Of a stretch of 64,000 nucleotides of DNA, positions 36,757 to 49,055 are shown in pieces. Both the position numbers and the translations under genes were made by a program. The notes under the pieces were generated by a model. The model did not search any database. It was not told the origin of the DNA and worked only from the letters and a program-made list of their open reading frames with translations. The stretch lies in NCBI GenBank assembly GCA_037176705.1, contig CM073898.1, forward strand, positions 42,323,488 through 42,387,487. Reading direction: 5' to 3'. Source of the stretch: Molossus alvarezi. Lineage: Eukaryota > Chordata > Mammalia > Chiroptera > Molossidae. The stretch's first letter is position 1; each line of letters opens with the position of its first letter.

Positions 36757-36792
36757 TGAATGAATGAATGAATGAATGAATGAATGAATGAA
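36757..36792. repeat. (TGAA)9 microsatellite
   Basis: Nine near-perfect TGAA units. Confidence 0.95.
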
Positions 36793-37069
36793 AATGAAAG
36801 ATAACGTCACTACATTTCTAATAGTACAGAATACCCAGATAGTTGGAAATGTGTGGACACTATGTTTTTGGTTATATCAACACAGTCCTCACAATAGATG
36901 GAAATAAGTAAGGCCGTGAAATGTTATTTATTTATTTTTTTTACAAAGGTGGAGTTTAATAGTTGAAATAACCAATCAGCAATTATCAAGAATCTAGACA
37001 GACACATTGAACAGAACACAAACCAAAAAGTATCTGGTTGAAGATCAAAGTCATTTGACTCAGTTCTTT

Positions 37070-37368
37070 AAAATACACATTCGAGCCCTGGCTGGTTTTG
37101 CTCAGTGGTTAGAGCATTGGCCTGCGGACCTGAGAGTCCCAGGTTCGGTTCCTGCTAAGGGCACGTACCTCTGTTGCAGTTTGTCATCAGCCTCAGTTGG
37201 GGTTGTGTGGGTGGTGACCAGTCAATGTGTCTCTCTCACATCAATGTTTCTCTCTCTCTCTCTTCCTCCCTCTCTCTCTCCCATTCTATCTAAAGATAAT
37301 TTCAAAAAAAACAAAAACAAAAAAAATGTCCTCCGGTAAGGGTAAAAAAATAAAATAAAATAGATATT
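37070..37368 (+). mobile_element. VES-type SINE, older copy with worn TSD
   Basis: The SINE runs from about 37086 (GCCCTGGCTGGTTTTGCTCA) through B-box-like AGGTTCGGTTCC and the CT tract, to a tail with 'TCCTCCGGTAAGGGTAAAA'. Flanks AAAATACACATTCGA (about 37070) and AAAATAGATATTCAA (about 37354) differ at three positions and fit a mutated TSD after a TT|AAAA site. Confidence 0.88.
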
Positions 37369-38684
37369 CAATATCATCTGAGCACCTCCTTACTCCATTT
37401 CTTCATATGACTTAAAGGTTCAATAATTTGGAATAAATTATTGGCTTGCAATGATTACTGTGTGGAGGAAAACCCTGTGATTCTCAAGTGCTGATCGGCA
37501 AAATTGATGGTATGCTTTAAATGAAGTGTATCTAGGTTGTTTATTTTAGTGGAGAATTTTTTAACAGTTTTATTCACCAAGTTTGAGAACATAAGTTTAC
37601 TTGTAAAAATTTTCAAAGCTTGAAACAACTGTAGTCATCACTAGGACTGCTTTCTATCCAGAAAATAAGCCCCTTCTTTCAAGCTGTGTTTCTTTCTTCT
37701 TCAATCCCAATGCCTTTGAATCCTTCCTTGTCACTCAGCATTGCAGATTTACATTTCATAACAGTGTTGCCTCTGAGTTTACACCCTTCACACCTTTGTT
37801 ACAGTGGAAATGTCTTACCTGAAACACTTGAAGAGACATTTCCTCAGGCACAGGGTGCACGTTCGGCGATCAGCAAATAAATACCCATATGACAATAGGC
37901 ATTTGAAACCGATCTTTTTATAACAAATAAATAAACAACATGTGCCATTAGAACATTGGAGGAAGAGCTGTTTCTTTGGCTCAGTGGTCATTGCCTTTGA
38001 TAATTTCAAAAGCAAGTGACCTCTGTCTCTTCTGATTTCCCTTTATTTGTTTCTGTTTCCTTTAAAGCTTCATGCCTTCCCCACCCCCACTTTGTGTCTT
38101 CTTATTTGTGCAATTTCTTTCTCCTCATTAGAAGATGGCAAAGTCCTCTATGGATCTCACTCATTTTCATAACCCTGCAACACAATAGTGCATTTATTAA
38201 TTTCACACTTGCACCATCATCATACTTATTCATCCCCCCCCCCCCCCATCTCTCTCCTTGCCTTCCTCTCTGTTTCTCTTCTCCCCTGTCTTGTCTGGGA
38301 AGATTAGTGTATGTTACAACTGCAAACTTAGTCAATTCAGATAAAAAAAAAAAAAACAACAACAATAGTAAAACATTAACACAAGCTTCTAATAGAGCTT
38401 AAATCGTTTGTCTGCTCCAAATCAGCTGCTAACTATAAATATTCCCAGGAAACATCTCACAAGCAAGCTCTGGCTCAGAATCACAAAGGCATGAAGTCCA
38501 TGAAGAATGAGGGGCTTGTGTGAGGGGCTCTCAAGGAATAAGCTGAATTTCCTGAAGCCACGAGTATAGTGAATGAGATTTTACAAAGAAGAAACCAAAC
38601 TGGGGGTGGGGGTGGGGTGGAGATGTTCTCTTGTTTTACTAAAGCTCCATAAAGGCAAGAAAAACAACAATGATAACAACAGCA
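37369..38684. other. No gene; homopolymer C run
   Basis: Unassigned sequence. It contains a run of 14 C at 38234-38247 and an A run near 38343-38355. The overlapping opposite frames at 38016-38402 have no domain. Confidence 0.5.
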
Positions 38685-38790
38685 GCAAACATTTATTGAT
38701 CATTTACTATTTGCCAAATCCTATTCTAAGTGCACACCTTATTAGCTCATTTATTCCTCACAACCACCTCTGGCTTCTTTTTGTTATTAC
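38685..38790 (-). mobile_element. MIR SINE relic
   Basis: The plus strand reads 'CATTTATTGATCATTTACTA', 'AAATCCTATTCTAAGTGC', 'TTATTCCTCACAACCACCTC', antisense MIR order. Confidence 0.65.
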
Positions 38791-38959
38791 TGGCTGTAAA
38801 TCCAGCACCTGTCACAGCATTCAAATCGTTCTGGGAAAAAAAAAAAAAAGTACATTCATGGTGTTCTGTAAGTTTATCCTTGTTATGTAAATGCATTACT
38901 TAAGTATTTTGAAATAATGGATCAACTAGAGATTGAGCGATTCCATTAAACACATGATG

Positions 38960-39070
38960 TTTCTGATCAGTTCTGCCACAAATTACATGTGATTTTGGCC
39001 AGACCACTTTTACTTCTTGGATGTTAAGTTGCCCTCCAGTAAAATTAGGAAATTATTTCTGAGTTATGTT
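38960..39070 (+). mobile_element. MIR SINE relic
   Basis: 'AGTTCTGCCACAAATTACAT', 'GATTTTGGCCAGACCACTTT' and 'CCAGTAAAATTAGGAAATT' follow the sense MIR core. Confidence 0.55.
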
Positions 39071-40009
39071 CTCACTCAATAGATGAAATGATTATGAACT
39101 GATCAGAGTTAAACTTTTCAAGATGGGTTTTGAATTATCTTAGAGGGTCTGTAGAAACATGATTTTTCTTTGCAAAGTTGTTAATTTCACGAGTATTAAA
39201 ATTCAATTATGGTCAATACAACTATTAGTAATAGTGTTTTTACTATATTTTCCAGATCCACATGAAGGATTCAGAGTGCTGGGATCGCACCTCTATGGAC
39301 ATCACAGTGCTAGACTCAACATATGACTGCTTTTCCTGAAAAATCCTGGTTTCAGCCTCAAGCAGCCTTATAATCTACTCCTATGAGCTAATAGTTGACC
39401 ACATGCCTTGGAGAAAAATCAAGCCCAGTTTCAGAACTTTTACACCAGCCTGCCAGTCTGCTTCCGGCCTGCCTAAATTCCAAACCATGTGTAGCCTCTT
39501 TTTAACTCAAAGCACAGGATATCAACGTTTCACATATTCACCAGACAATTCAACCATGAATTGAATGTGAGCTATTACTGGTCCAAAGCTGTTCTGAGAC
39601 ATCTGATACATAAGGAAGACTGCCAAATGGGTCGTGAACAACCATTCCTTCCAAATCTCTAAACTTTCTCCCTGTGTTAACCTAGAACTGCAGGAAAAAA
39701 ACCTGTGTCTAAGCCCTATAACTGCCTCCTTCCTTCTTTCCACTTCTGAATTAAGATTTAATACTGATTCTTCAATGTTGTCAATAAGAGAAATAAGTTC
39801 CATCAGAACATTTCTTTTACTAAAATTATAGCAGAAACATGGACTCCACTTCTATGCACATCTTAAAGATACCCTCGTAGGTAGGTTCCAGAGTTGGAAG
39901 AAATTTAGACAGCACCTAGTCTTTCCTCATGAAAGAACATGGCATGAGTCTCTGGATGTGGAATGCTCATTCGGAAAGATGTTAACAGTTGGCAATTGTG
40001 GCAAAAACT
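39071..40009. other. No recognisable feature
   Basis: No gene. A patch near 39890-39950 (CAGAGTTGGAAGAAATTTAG) looks like a worn ancient repeat. The remainder is unassigned. Confidence 0.45.
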
Positions 40010-40250
40010 ATCTGTTCCTAAGATCCAGCTCCTTCTGCTCCTGAGCACCAGCTAAGTCACATTTCCAGGCCTCCCTTGTGGTGAGGTGTGGCCATGTGAC
40101 TGAGTTCTGGCCCATGGAGTGTGAGCAGAGCGCTATGCCTCTTTTAGGGCCTACATGACCCATACTTTCCCTTCCCATAACAGACAACTCTGAGACAGTG
40201 ACATACGGTTACTCCAGAAGATGATTCTATGGTTTCGTAAGTTTAGGCAA
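40010..40250 (+). mobile_element. Possible LTR relic
   Basis: 'CCTCCCTTGTGGTGAGGTGT', 'GGCCATGTGACTGAGTTC' and 'TGGCCCATGGAGTGTGAGCA' match a common old mammalian LTR-type motif order. Family uncertain. Confidence 0.45.
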
Positions 40251-40849
40251 TGCTGGGCCAAGAAAAATTAAAGAGTATTCTTCCTTTGGATCATTTTATA
40301 ATTAAAATATAAGGAGGGTGGTCATGAATCTCTAAGAAGGCTCTACACCATTCAGAATTCCCCAATCTTATTTAGTCACAGAAATGTTTTCTCTGAAAAA
40401 CACCTACCATCTTTCAAGGAAACAGAGCACCCACACAGGATGGGAAACACTGGTTAAGTGTTAAGAGGATGTAAAGAGAGCAGAAACATTAAAAAGTAAG
40501 AGTGAATTCACAGCGGCATGGGGACGAGGTCAAGGCATGTTCACTTCTGATGCCCTTCCATTAAGCCCTGGGCCACATCCAGAATGCTCCCAAGGGAATA
40601 ACAAACACAAACACTAATCCGTACACAGAGGGCAGGGGACTAGCAGTGCCACTTTGTAAAGAAGTCCTCCTTCACGATTTCAAAGCTGAAATTTCAGGAT
40701 CATACCTAGCTTTGCTGCAGAACAGTAACTAACAATGATTTTCTCTTCATTCTGAGTGCCACATGACATGAATCTTGGTATTGTAATAATTACTGAGCAC
40801 ACCTGTCACTTCCTGAGTTCTACATATCCTTAGAAAATGGAGAAGTGAT
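40251..40849. other. No recognisable feature
   Basis: Unassigned. Confidence 0.5.
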
Positions 40850-40985
40850 GTGGTGTGTTGTGGGGTGCAAGACAAAGTGCTGAACCAGGAGGCAAGATAG
40901 CTGGACTCTACCCCTGACACATGTGGAAAACCATCACCTCACTTAACTATTCCATTGCCTTGTCCTTAAAATGATTTCTGAAGCC
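40850..40985 (+). mobile_element. MIR SINE relic
   Basis: 'GCTGGACTCTACCCCTGACA', 'ATCACCTCACTTAAC' and 'CTTGTCCTTAAAATGATTTC' follow the sense MIR order. Confidence 0.6.
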
Positions 40986-41464
40986 CATTTTAGTGCTAAT
41001 GGAAGCATCAGACAATCAAATATACATATTCAGGACTTGAAACTTATCTTCCTGGACAGCATGCTAACTCCAATATATCGTGTTCATAAGGCAGAGCTCG
41101 AAAGGACAGCCTTTGTTTCACAAACACGTGACAGACTGTACAGTATGAGATGTATTACTGCCAAAGTCCTATCAACTACATTACTAACAAATGTGGAAAA
41201 GCTCGCCTAGGAAGTCCTCTTGAACAACCCACCCTTTGTGTGAACTCATCACACCGCTGGATCATCCACATTTATTTGGATGGGATTACATGATGCTTCA
41301 CAAATAAATTCTTTTATGTCTTTTTTTTTTTTTTAATTCGAGTCTTTTCTATTTCTTCCTCCTTACTTCTGTAGATTGCAAATTCTTTTGTGCAAATTAT
41401 CACACTGGCTTCCTCAGCCTGCTAATCCCTTCACCTCCTCACCATGAACAGTCAGGTAGGCAAC

Positions 41465-41660
41465 ACAGGGTGATGATGATGACCACAATACAGGGTTCTC
41501 AGGATGTGCTAGACACTTGCTCCTTCGAACTTCGCATATACAGCATCAATTCCCTGACCCTCCCAATCACCCTACGGGGTTTGTATCCCCATCCTACAGA
41601 TAAGAAACACGCCCTGCGTGGTCCAGGGACTGCGCCCACGCTCTCCCCGCCAAGATAAAA
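41465..41660 (-). mobile_element. MIR SINE relic
   Basis: The plus strand reads 'GGATGTGCTAGACACTTGCT', 'TGACCCTCCCAATCACCC', 'CCCCATCCTACAGATAAGAA', antisense MIR. Confidence 0.7.
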
Positions 41661-41694
41661 CAGAACTGAGACAGCGGACCAGTGCTTCAGACAT

Positions 41695-41930
41695 ATTTTC
41701 TGATATCAGTGTAGCTTGAAATCTGGCTCTACCCTTTCTAGGCATTTGACCTTGAGCAAGATATTTGACGGTTCTGCATCTCAGCTTTCTCCCCTGGAAT
41801 GTGGAGAGGAGAGAATAACCCGTGCTTTGTGGTCTTTTTTCTTTGCTCATTGTTGTTGGTGAGAAATAAATGACATACAGTCTATAGAACTGACAGCAGT
41901 TAGATACTCAATACGTGGTAGCTACTATTA
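41695..41930 (+). mobile_element. MIR SINE relic, opposite orientation to its neighbour
   Basis: 'AAATCTGGCTCTACCC', 'TTGACCTTGAGCAAGATATT', 'GCATCTCAGCTTTCTCCCC', then 'GATACTCAATACGTGGTAGC' follow sense MIR. Together with 41465-41660 it makes a head-to-head MIR pair. Confidence 0.72.
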
Positions 41931-44900
41931 CTAAACATGGCTTCCTAACATTTCTTAAAGCAATCCCATGAAACGTTACAATATTTGAGGATAATGGCAG
42001 GCAAAGGCTGAAAGTGACGTGAAGGAAGGGAGAGAGTGTTCGAATCTGAGGAAGAGCTGGCTTTGCTTTCAAAATCGGTTTGCTCACCTCCAACAAGCTA
42101 ACACCTGGATGGTCAAGCTCCGGGTCCATGATGCCCCCTGGTGGCCTGGGTGCCCTCCAGACCTCCAGACTTGGGGTGCCTGAGGACAGCTTTCTCTTAT
42201 TGCAAAGGCAGGTCTCCAGAGCTACTTACAGGAAAGGGCTAAAAATGAAGTTTCTTCTCTGCACCTGGGCACCCTGCTTCTATTCCACACCACCTTTATT
42301 AAGCTATCAGGGCTGGAGCAGGTAGGTAGCTACAGGGGAAAACATGAGTGGGCCAAAGGGTGGGGGAGGCAAGCACTTAATAAAAGATATTTCTTTTCCT
42401 TTTTTTAATCTAAGTCTGTCAGAAACACTGTTAAAAGGTGATTGAGAGTTGGTGATTTTCCTTTGCTTTTTTGTTGTTGTTTTTTAAAAGCACTTTCTCC
42501 TTCTAAAAAGAAAAACGCCCATTTTCCCCAGTTCACTTAGTGCACAGAATGTTTTCCTCTAGGTATTCATCCAATTAACTGGTCAGACAGCTGGAATCTG
42601 ATATAGGGAATAAACAATTCTTCAAAGAGAAGCCACTCAGCTCTTTCGTTTGAGGAACCCTCTCCCCGCAAACACAACCCCCGCCTCACCCCCTCTTTCC
42701 TTTCCCCCCTTGTTCCCTATAATCCCAGGTCTGGCCTGGATGTCACAGCTTCAGAACTGAGAACTGTCATCTGCGGTCTGCCACTCTTCCCGCCCTGCCA
42801 GGAATGACACTTTAGTTCTGTGTTAATTGCCCTACTGCAGCTCGGCTATCAGCCAGGGCCTGTCTCAGATTTACTGATTGCAGACGTGAGTGGAGTGAGT
42901 GAGCAAGCATGCAGGGGTCGGGCTCCGAGGGACCAAGTTCAAGGGCACCGAATGGTACAGACACATAAACAAGGGAATGGTATGTAAGCAATAGAGACAT
43001 AAAGGTTAGGACCAGGGCTAGCTGTACAATAAACAGCTGTGATAACCCAGTTTGTTTATAGATAAAGAATTCACAGTAAAATCTTCAACGTGCAGCCTAC
43101 ATTCGTTAACACTGTGAGACACGTATAATTTCTTTACATCTTTGCCTGCTCCCTCTTCTGTGCACTCTGCAAACATCTGTGGCCATCGCAGGGATGTTTC
43201 CCCCTTTTCGTTCCAATATTAGAAGTGTGCAATCATCACAACAGCTAGAAATAGATGCCAAATTCCAAGTCTCAGTGTTTGGTAGCAGCAGTTACAAATT
43301 CCGAAAGAAAGCTACTTCTAGCTGCTACTGCTCTGGCGTCCCATTAAAAATCTCTATTTTTCAAGCTGCAAAATGTTCTTTTGCACTTCATTTTTCCTAA
43401 TTTTATTTTAATATACATTAAGTCGAGTAAGTAAAATTTCATTAGAGTGCCCATAAATTTGGCTCTGTGTATGTTGTGCTAACTTTCTTTTAAAAAATAG
43501 GTTTTAGAGTATAACCAAGCATTTGGTGAAATCACGACCATGCTTCTTAACTGTCCTGGGAGGCCCCCATCAGAAGTACAATATATTGTACTGTAACTAT
43601 TGATCCAAATGGCTACATTTCTAAAGGAGAAAATGATTGTGTAGTGAGAGCAGTGCAGTAAAATGCCCTCTAGTATATAAAGACATAAAGATTAAAGTCA
43701 CCCTGCAGATTCCCTTTAACTCCTCCAAATCCACTGTGTAATGTGTTCTTTTAGGATTAATCAGAAACGTAGTGCAAATTAACATGACAGGGATGGCGTT
43801 CATAAATAAAACTGCTTCACAGGAATGTCCAGACCAGACCAAGTTCATTTTGCTTTAAATATACAGAAAGACTGTTCATTAAAACCTCAGATGTCAAAAA
43901 AAGGAACATCTGAATATCTTGAAGGCACAACGACACCCTCTAAATTTGTCAGACAGAACACATATTCCGGATAAGGAACTGAGATGTCAGTACACAGGAT
44001 GCCCTACAGTGTTAATATCTACAGTTTTCGGGGCTATGGTGAGTCTCAATATCTATAAAGTTGGAATGTTTTCCGAAGGACAGGTGGAATCTGATGAATG
44101 AGATTTTAAATTGTGCTTTGCTGAGGGGCAGTGCTTGTTTAACCCTTTCTGGTCTCTGCCTCCTGTCTATGTTGCCACTTAAAGCATTTTTAAAGAAGCC
44201 CTATTTAAAGAATACCCTGTAGAGCTTGTTTTGTCAGGGCTACTACAAAATTAACATTTCAGTTACTTTGTGATAGGAAAGGGTCTTTTTGACTTTGATT
44301 CGGTTTCACGCTAGAAAGAGCACAGCGCAAGTCCAAGTTCCAAAGCAGCCTCAGAACACGGAGGCTGAGCCAAGACTTGCACTAAATGTATTGAAGTTTG
44401 GGGTGGAATTATTTATTATCACTTTAATTAATAACCCTGCTTGTTTTCATCCATGTTCCCTTGTGCATTGAAATGCCACTTTGTGTCAAAAGGAATCCAT
44501 ACATTGATTGAACATACAAAGATCTGATTGAAGAGTTTTAATGACTGCAGGGTGCCGCTGATGGTACCAGTCTTGGCCTTAAAAGTAGCAAGTGGAATTG
44601 CCATTTATATTTCAAAAGAGTCACGGCTTTATGGAGGCCTGTGATCTGCAGAGGAAAATGTTACACTGAGCTGGAAGTGCACTTGTGTTCGCCCACCCTC
44701 ATCATTCACCTCCGAACAGATGCTCAGGGCAGAGCCGGCTTGGATGGGATGGCTGGCAGGACTTGGTTCATTCTGCAGGTCTGTGGCAGGAGAAAACATT
44801 GCTAGAGGGAGCTTCCCAGGCCACAGCAGGATCATCAGCGCCCCGAGCTGGCCCTGAAACTCGTTTGGCACTTACAAAAACTGAAGTCTTCTAGGAGGAG

Positions 44901-47900
44901 AAAAAGAGAATGAAGTTGAGAGCTAGAGACAAGAAGGGTGTAAAAAAGAGGCTGAGGGAATAGACATGGGAAAGAGGGAGGGAGGCAGGCAGGAGGCAAG
45001 CATTCTCTTTCTTCTCTCTGAAAGCATTTGCACATGAACAAATACCATCCTGCTTTGAAATGGAATGTACTACCTTGTTATATGGTTATCTAGGAGCTCA
45101 TTCAGTTCTTTGAGCAATAAAAACAAACAAGTAAAGACATGTCTCCAAGCTCTCCATTTCAGTACTGGAGGAACCCTTCTCAGAAAAGGTCTTTGGGGCA
45201 CCAAAGAATGTGCATGCAGAAGCACACTGGTATCCCTCCTTCCTTCTTTTCTTGCATCTGTCAGAGCCATTTGCAAAGACTTGGAGCCTGGGGGGTCATC
45301 ATATAGCTGATAACTCTACAGCCAAGGATTGGAAATGATGGTTCTCTGACCCAATGACTAGTGTATTACTACAGAAGTTTGATTCTATTAAGAGTTAATA
45401 AATGATGAAGATCTGGACTAATCCCCCGCCAGGGTTCATTTTCATTACAGGTTCCTGCTATTTTTCCGGTGCCTTTTGCTCTGCCCTTCTTACTACATAT
45501 GGAAAACCTATATCAAGATGGTTGTCATGGCAATGAAAAGATTTGCATGTGTCTTATCTATCTATTTAAATGCCTTCTTATGGTTTATAACTGCTGTAAT
45601 ACATCCCTCCAGCTCTGCTCGTCACTAATTTAGAGCTAGCCTGGTGGTGTGAGGTCCTTGATATCATCTGAAGCATGATGTCTAGACAACTCTGAAGCCA
45701 CTGACCACAGGGGTATTGTTTTATGCAAACAAAAATAGGTATGGTAATGATAGGGCCAGGGCCAGCCTCAGAATCTGACTGAACAGCCTTGATCCCGTGC
45801 CCTCTGAGAGCATTTTTTTGAGGCACAATACAACTTCAGTGTCTCTCTCATGCTCACCCCTTTCTGCTTTGTCTCCTTCCTTTCCAAACTCCACTGCTTT
45901 CAGAAGTTGAATCATCATTTCAAAGTTTTCATTATAAGAATACTCAATACAAAATTTTGCAGATAGCTGGCCTCTAAGTAAAAATTTCAACTATAATAAG
46001 ATTCTGATGTATTTATCCAGGGCTCTCGGGGTTCTCGTCTTCCGTCTTCCTATATCGTAAGTCTCACTCCTTCTTTTGCACAATTTTTTTTTGTCATTTG
46101 GTAAACTAAGTAAATATATTGTCCTCTATAGGAAGCATAGCTTGCATTTATATATAAAATAATAATCCTCCAAAGGGACAACAGATAAACAAAAAGAAGA
46201 CCGTACCCCTATTCCATCCTCTGAGCGGCACAGTGCACTGGAAGTGAGACCAATTTATTCATATTTGCCCTTGTCACTTCAAGGATATGGCTCTTTTCGG
46301 CCTCTTATGATAAAATTTACTTTTAAAGGTCCCCTAAAAATTGTTCAGTAACCTTCTTCCTGTAAGTTGTGGCTCAGAGCTTGCAGAGATTAAACACACA
46401 CACATACACATACACACACATACAACTTATCAAGAAAGTCTAGTAGTTTAATAATGCAATGCTTTTCTATTTGCTTTTGAATTCTGTGCCATACTCACAG
46501 CAAAGAATTCTTAAAGATAATTTATATCATTATCTGTAGGCTTAGGTAATGCTAACCTGCTCTTGGAGTAGCACATTAAGGACCATTTTACCCTGACAAT
46601 AAAGTGAGACTGTGTTTGCATATTGGACTACAATCACTGTTTGACTAATCTGTAAAGGGGAGATTTTTCTATTACATTTCAATAGCTCATCTACTTCAAA
46701 CTGTTGTGAACTTTCTAAAGATGTGTTTTCATTTATAATAGCAGATCTTGCCGTGTGGTAATCTGGAATTGAAGTTTCAGTGACAGATTCATTCAACTAG
46801 CACTTTGCATGAGGCATTACTGCAAACATTACTTTTTATAAAAAAATATATATATATATAAAAGTGACAAAACCTTCCAAAGATAATTTCCGCAATTTAG
46901 TAAACTAAGGATTTCAAGTCAGGCATCAGTTTCTGGGGTGTTTTTCATAATGGATTTCACAGCAGATGACCTGACAGGCAATCTCATGATCCGAGCCGCG
47001 CTTTGCGGCACGTACACACGCTGCGTCAGAAGCGCTGGGGGTCGCCCTCCCTTTCACGCGACATGCCTGCGAGGTAAGCCAATGTCCAGAGGTCCAGACT
47101 GATCCCTTCACCTCCCATCTGGGAAACATTTCTACTTGGAGCCATTCATTCTTGACAACAAACAGAGCAGGCCCATGGAGCTTGTTTTCAAAGGCCAATA
47201 GAAACAGCAATGAATGGAGCGTATCTGGTGTGACAATGGCTGGCAGGGATGGTGAGCCAAATTGCAAACCCTGTGCCCTGGCAGAAAAGAATGGAGGAGA
47301 AGAAAGAGAAGAAGAAAGGGAGGAAGAGGATCACAGTTGTGGCAGACGAAGTAACCCTCTCTGACTTCCTCCTTAACCCCCTTTTTATTTGCTCTGCCTT
47401 CTCCCCTCCAGCTTTACTGCTCCACCATGTCCACCCCCCATCACAAGTATATTATGTCATATACGAGTATATGATATATATGCCACTTTGATCAAATTGA
47501 TACTTTATTAAAGAAACGCTAATATCTGTAGAAGTCTCAGAGTATGGCCATCATTACATGATATCACAGCAATAAATTTGGACACCCAGTTCCAAAGGCA
47601 ATTATTTCTTTGCTTATGATCCCTTACACTTTAGTATATATCCCAGATCCAAGTGTATTACAATCCTGAGGTTTTATTCTTATAAGTCACATTAGCCAGC
47701 AGCATCTGACACCTAGAAAAAGCTGGGCACTGTCATTTCTATATACTAGAACTGTTTATATTTAAATTAATAATTCCATTTCTGCATCTTTGATAGACAC
47801 AGGCCATTTCTGCCCATGAGAAATGAAATAGAGAATTAAGTTGAAAAATACACCTTTATCTAAAAGTATACGGTAGTATATGGTATCAGTAATCTTTTTT

Positions 47901-48049
47901 CCCCCAAAGGCTCCACTTCATTGTGAAATGTTTAGCCAGTGGGTAATAATTTTTATCAAGTAGAACCAGCCAATATGCTGTTCATCAGCCTCACAAGAAT
48001 GGCCTAGAATGTCAGGAAAAAATGTTCCAGTGAAGGATTCAGGAGAACA
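41931..48049. other. Repeat-poor block of about 6 kb; no gene
   Basis: This is the longest stretch without a recognisable transposon, holding only short tracts: CA-rich 46395-46425, (TA)n at 46848-46862, and purine-rich 47285-47335. No splice-bounded coding exon was evident, and open frames are under about 115 codons with no domains. There are scattered transcription-factor-like words, for example ACAAAGATCTGA near 44516 (TCF-like) and a CATCTGTGGCC composite near 43175 (E-box/RUNX-like). These are suggestive only. Confidence 0.45.
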
Positions 48050-48240
48050 AGATTGTTGTTCCGGCCTTGGCGCTTACTAGCATCACTCTAACCTGTAACT
48101 TTTTATCAAATAAAAATTGCCTCTTTGCAGCTGGCAACTCACTTAAGCTCTCTTGACCTCAGTTTCCTCACTTGTATATGGAAGTACTTTGAAAATGGTA
48201 AAGTACCATATTAAATGCATGCTCAAACTATCAGAATAGT
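48050..48240 (+). mobile_element. MIR SINE relic
   Basis: 'GGCGCTTACTAGCATCACT', 'CTCTTGACCTCAGTTTCCTC', 'ACTTGTATATGGAAGTAC' follow the sense MIR core. Diverged. Confidence 0.55.
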
Positions 48241-48556
48241 TAATCATGGTCACCACCCTCTTGGACCACTCAGGTATAAGGTTGACATTTACATGGCGAC
48301 AAAATACAAATGAATAAAAAGAAAAATATGATGGATATTATGAGTTCATTTAGTCATGACATTTAAATGAGGAAATATTACCATTAATAATATTTACCTG
48401 TGAAATAGAAAATCAATATTAATATCCCAGTGCAAAAGATAAATAAGAATAGGAAACATCAAGGTAAAAACCAGACTAAATTAAGATTTTTATTAGATAT
48501 CATTCAGAATTGAAGGAGGGAGCCATGAATTCAATCTAATTTTTCATAAAATTTTT

Positions 48557-49055
48557 AGAAAATTGTAATGCGCCCTGGCCGGTTTGGCTCAGTGGTTAGA
48601 GTGTCCGCCTGCGGCCCGGAGAGACCCGGGTTCGGTTCCTGCTAAGGGCGTGTACCTCGGTTGCAGTTTGTCCCTGGCCCTGGTTGGTCGTGCAGGTGGC
48701 AGCCACTCGATGTGTCCCTTTCACATCGATGTTTCCCTCTCTCTCTCTCTCTTCCTCTCTCTCCCTCCCACTCTGTCTGTACAAAAAATGGAAAAACATC
48801 CTCGGGTGAGGATAAAAAAAAAGAAGGAACTCTTACCCTTGTGACAGCTCGGGCAGACCTGGAGATTATGCTAAAGAACATATATGCATATATGCATATA
48901 TGCATATATGCATAGCCCATGGATACAGACAATAGTGGTGGTGAAGGCTGTGGTGGTGGTGGGGGTGCTGGGTGAAGGAAGGGAAATGGGAGACATCTGT
49001 AATACTGTCAACAATAAATAAATAAATATTTTAAAAAAAAAGAAAATTGTAATGC
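48557..49055 (+). mobile_element. Chimeric retro-insertion: VES SINE joined to L1 3' end, one TSD
   Basis: AGAAAATTGTAATGC is identical at 48557-48571 and 49041-49055. Between the two copies lie, in the same orientation, a full VES (48572 to about 48829, starting GCCCTGGCCGG and ending CCTCGGGTGAGGATAAAA plus A-run) and then L1 3' sequence (about 48830-49040, with GCCCATGGATACAGACAATA, 'GAAATGGGAGACATCTGTAA' and an AATAAATAAATA plus A-tail). No TSD separates SINE from L1. One integration event with a template switch is the simplest reading. Confidence 0.85.
48879..48914. repeat. (CATATATG)4 self-complementary tandem repeat
   Basis: Four near-perfect 8-bp units, each its own reverse complement, inside the L1 3' part of the chimera. 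Confidence 0.9.
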
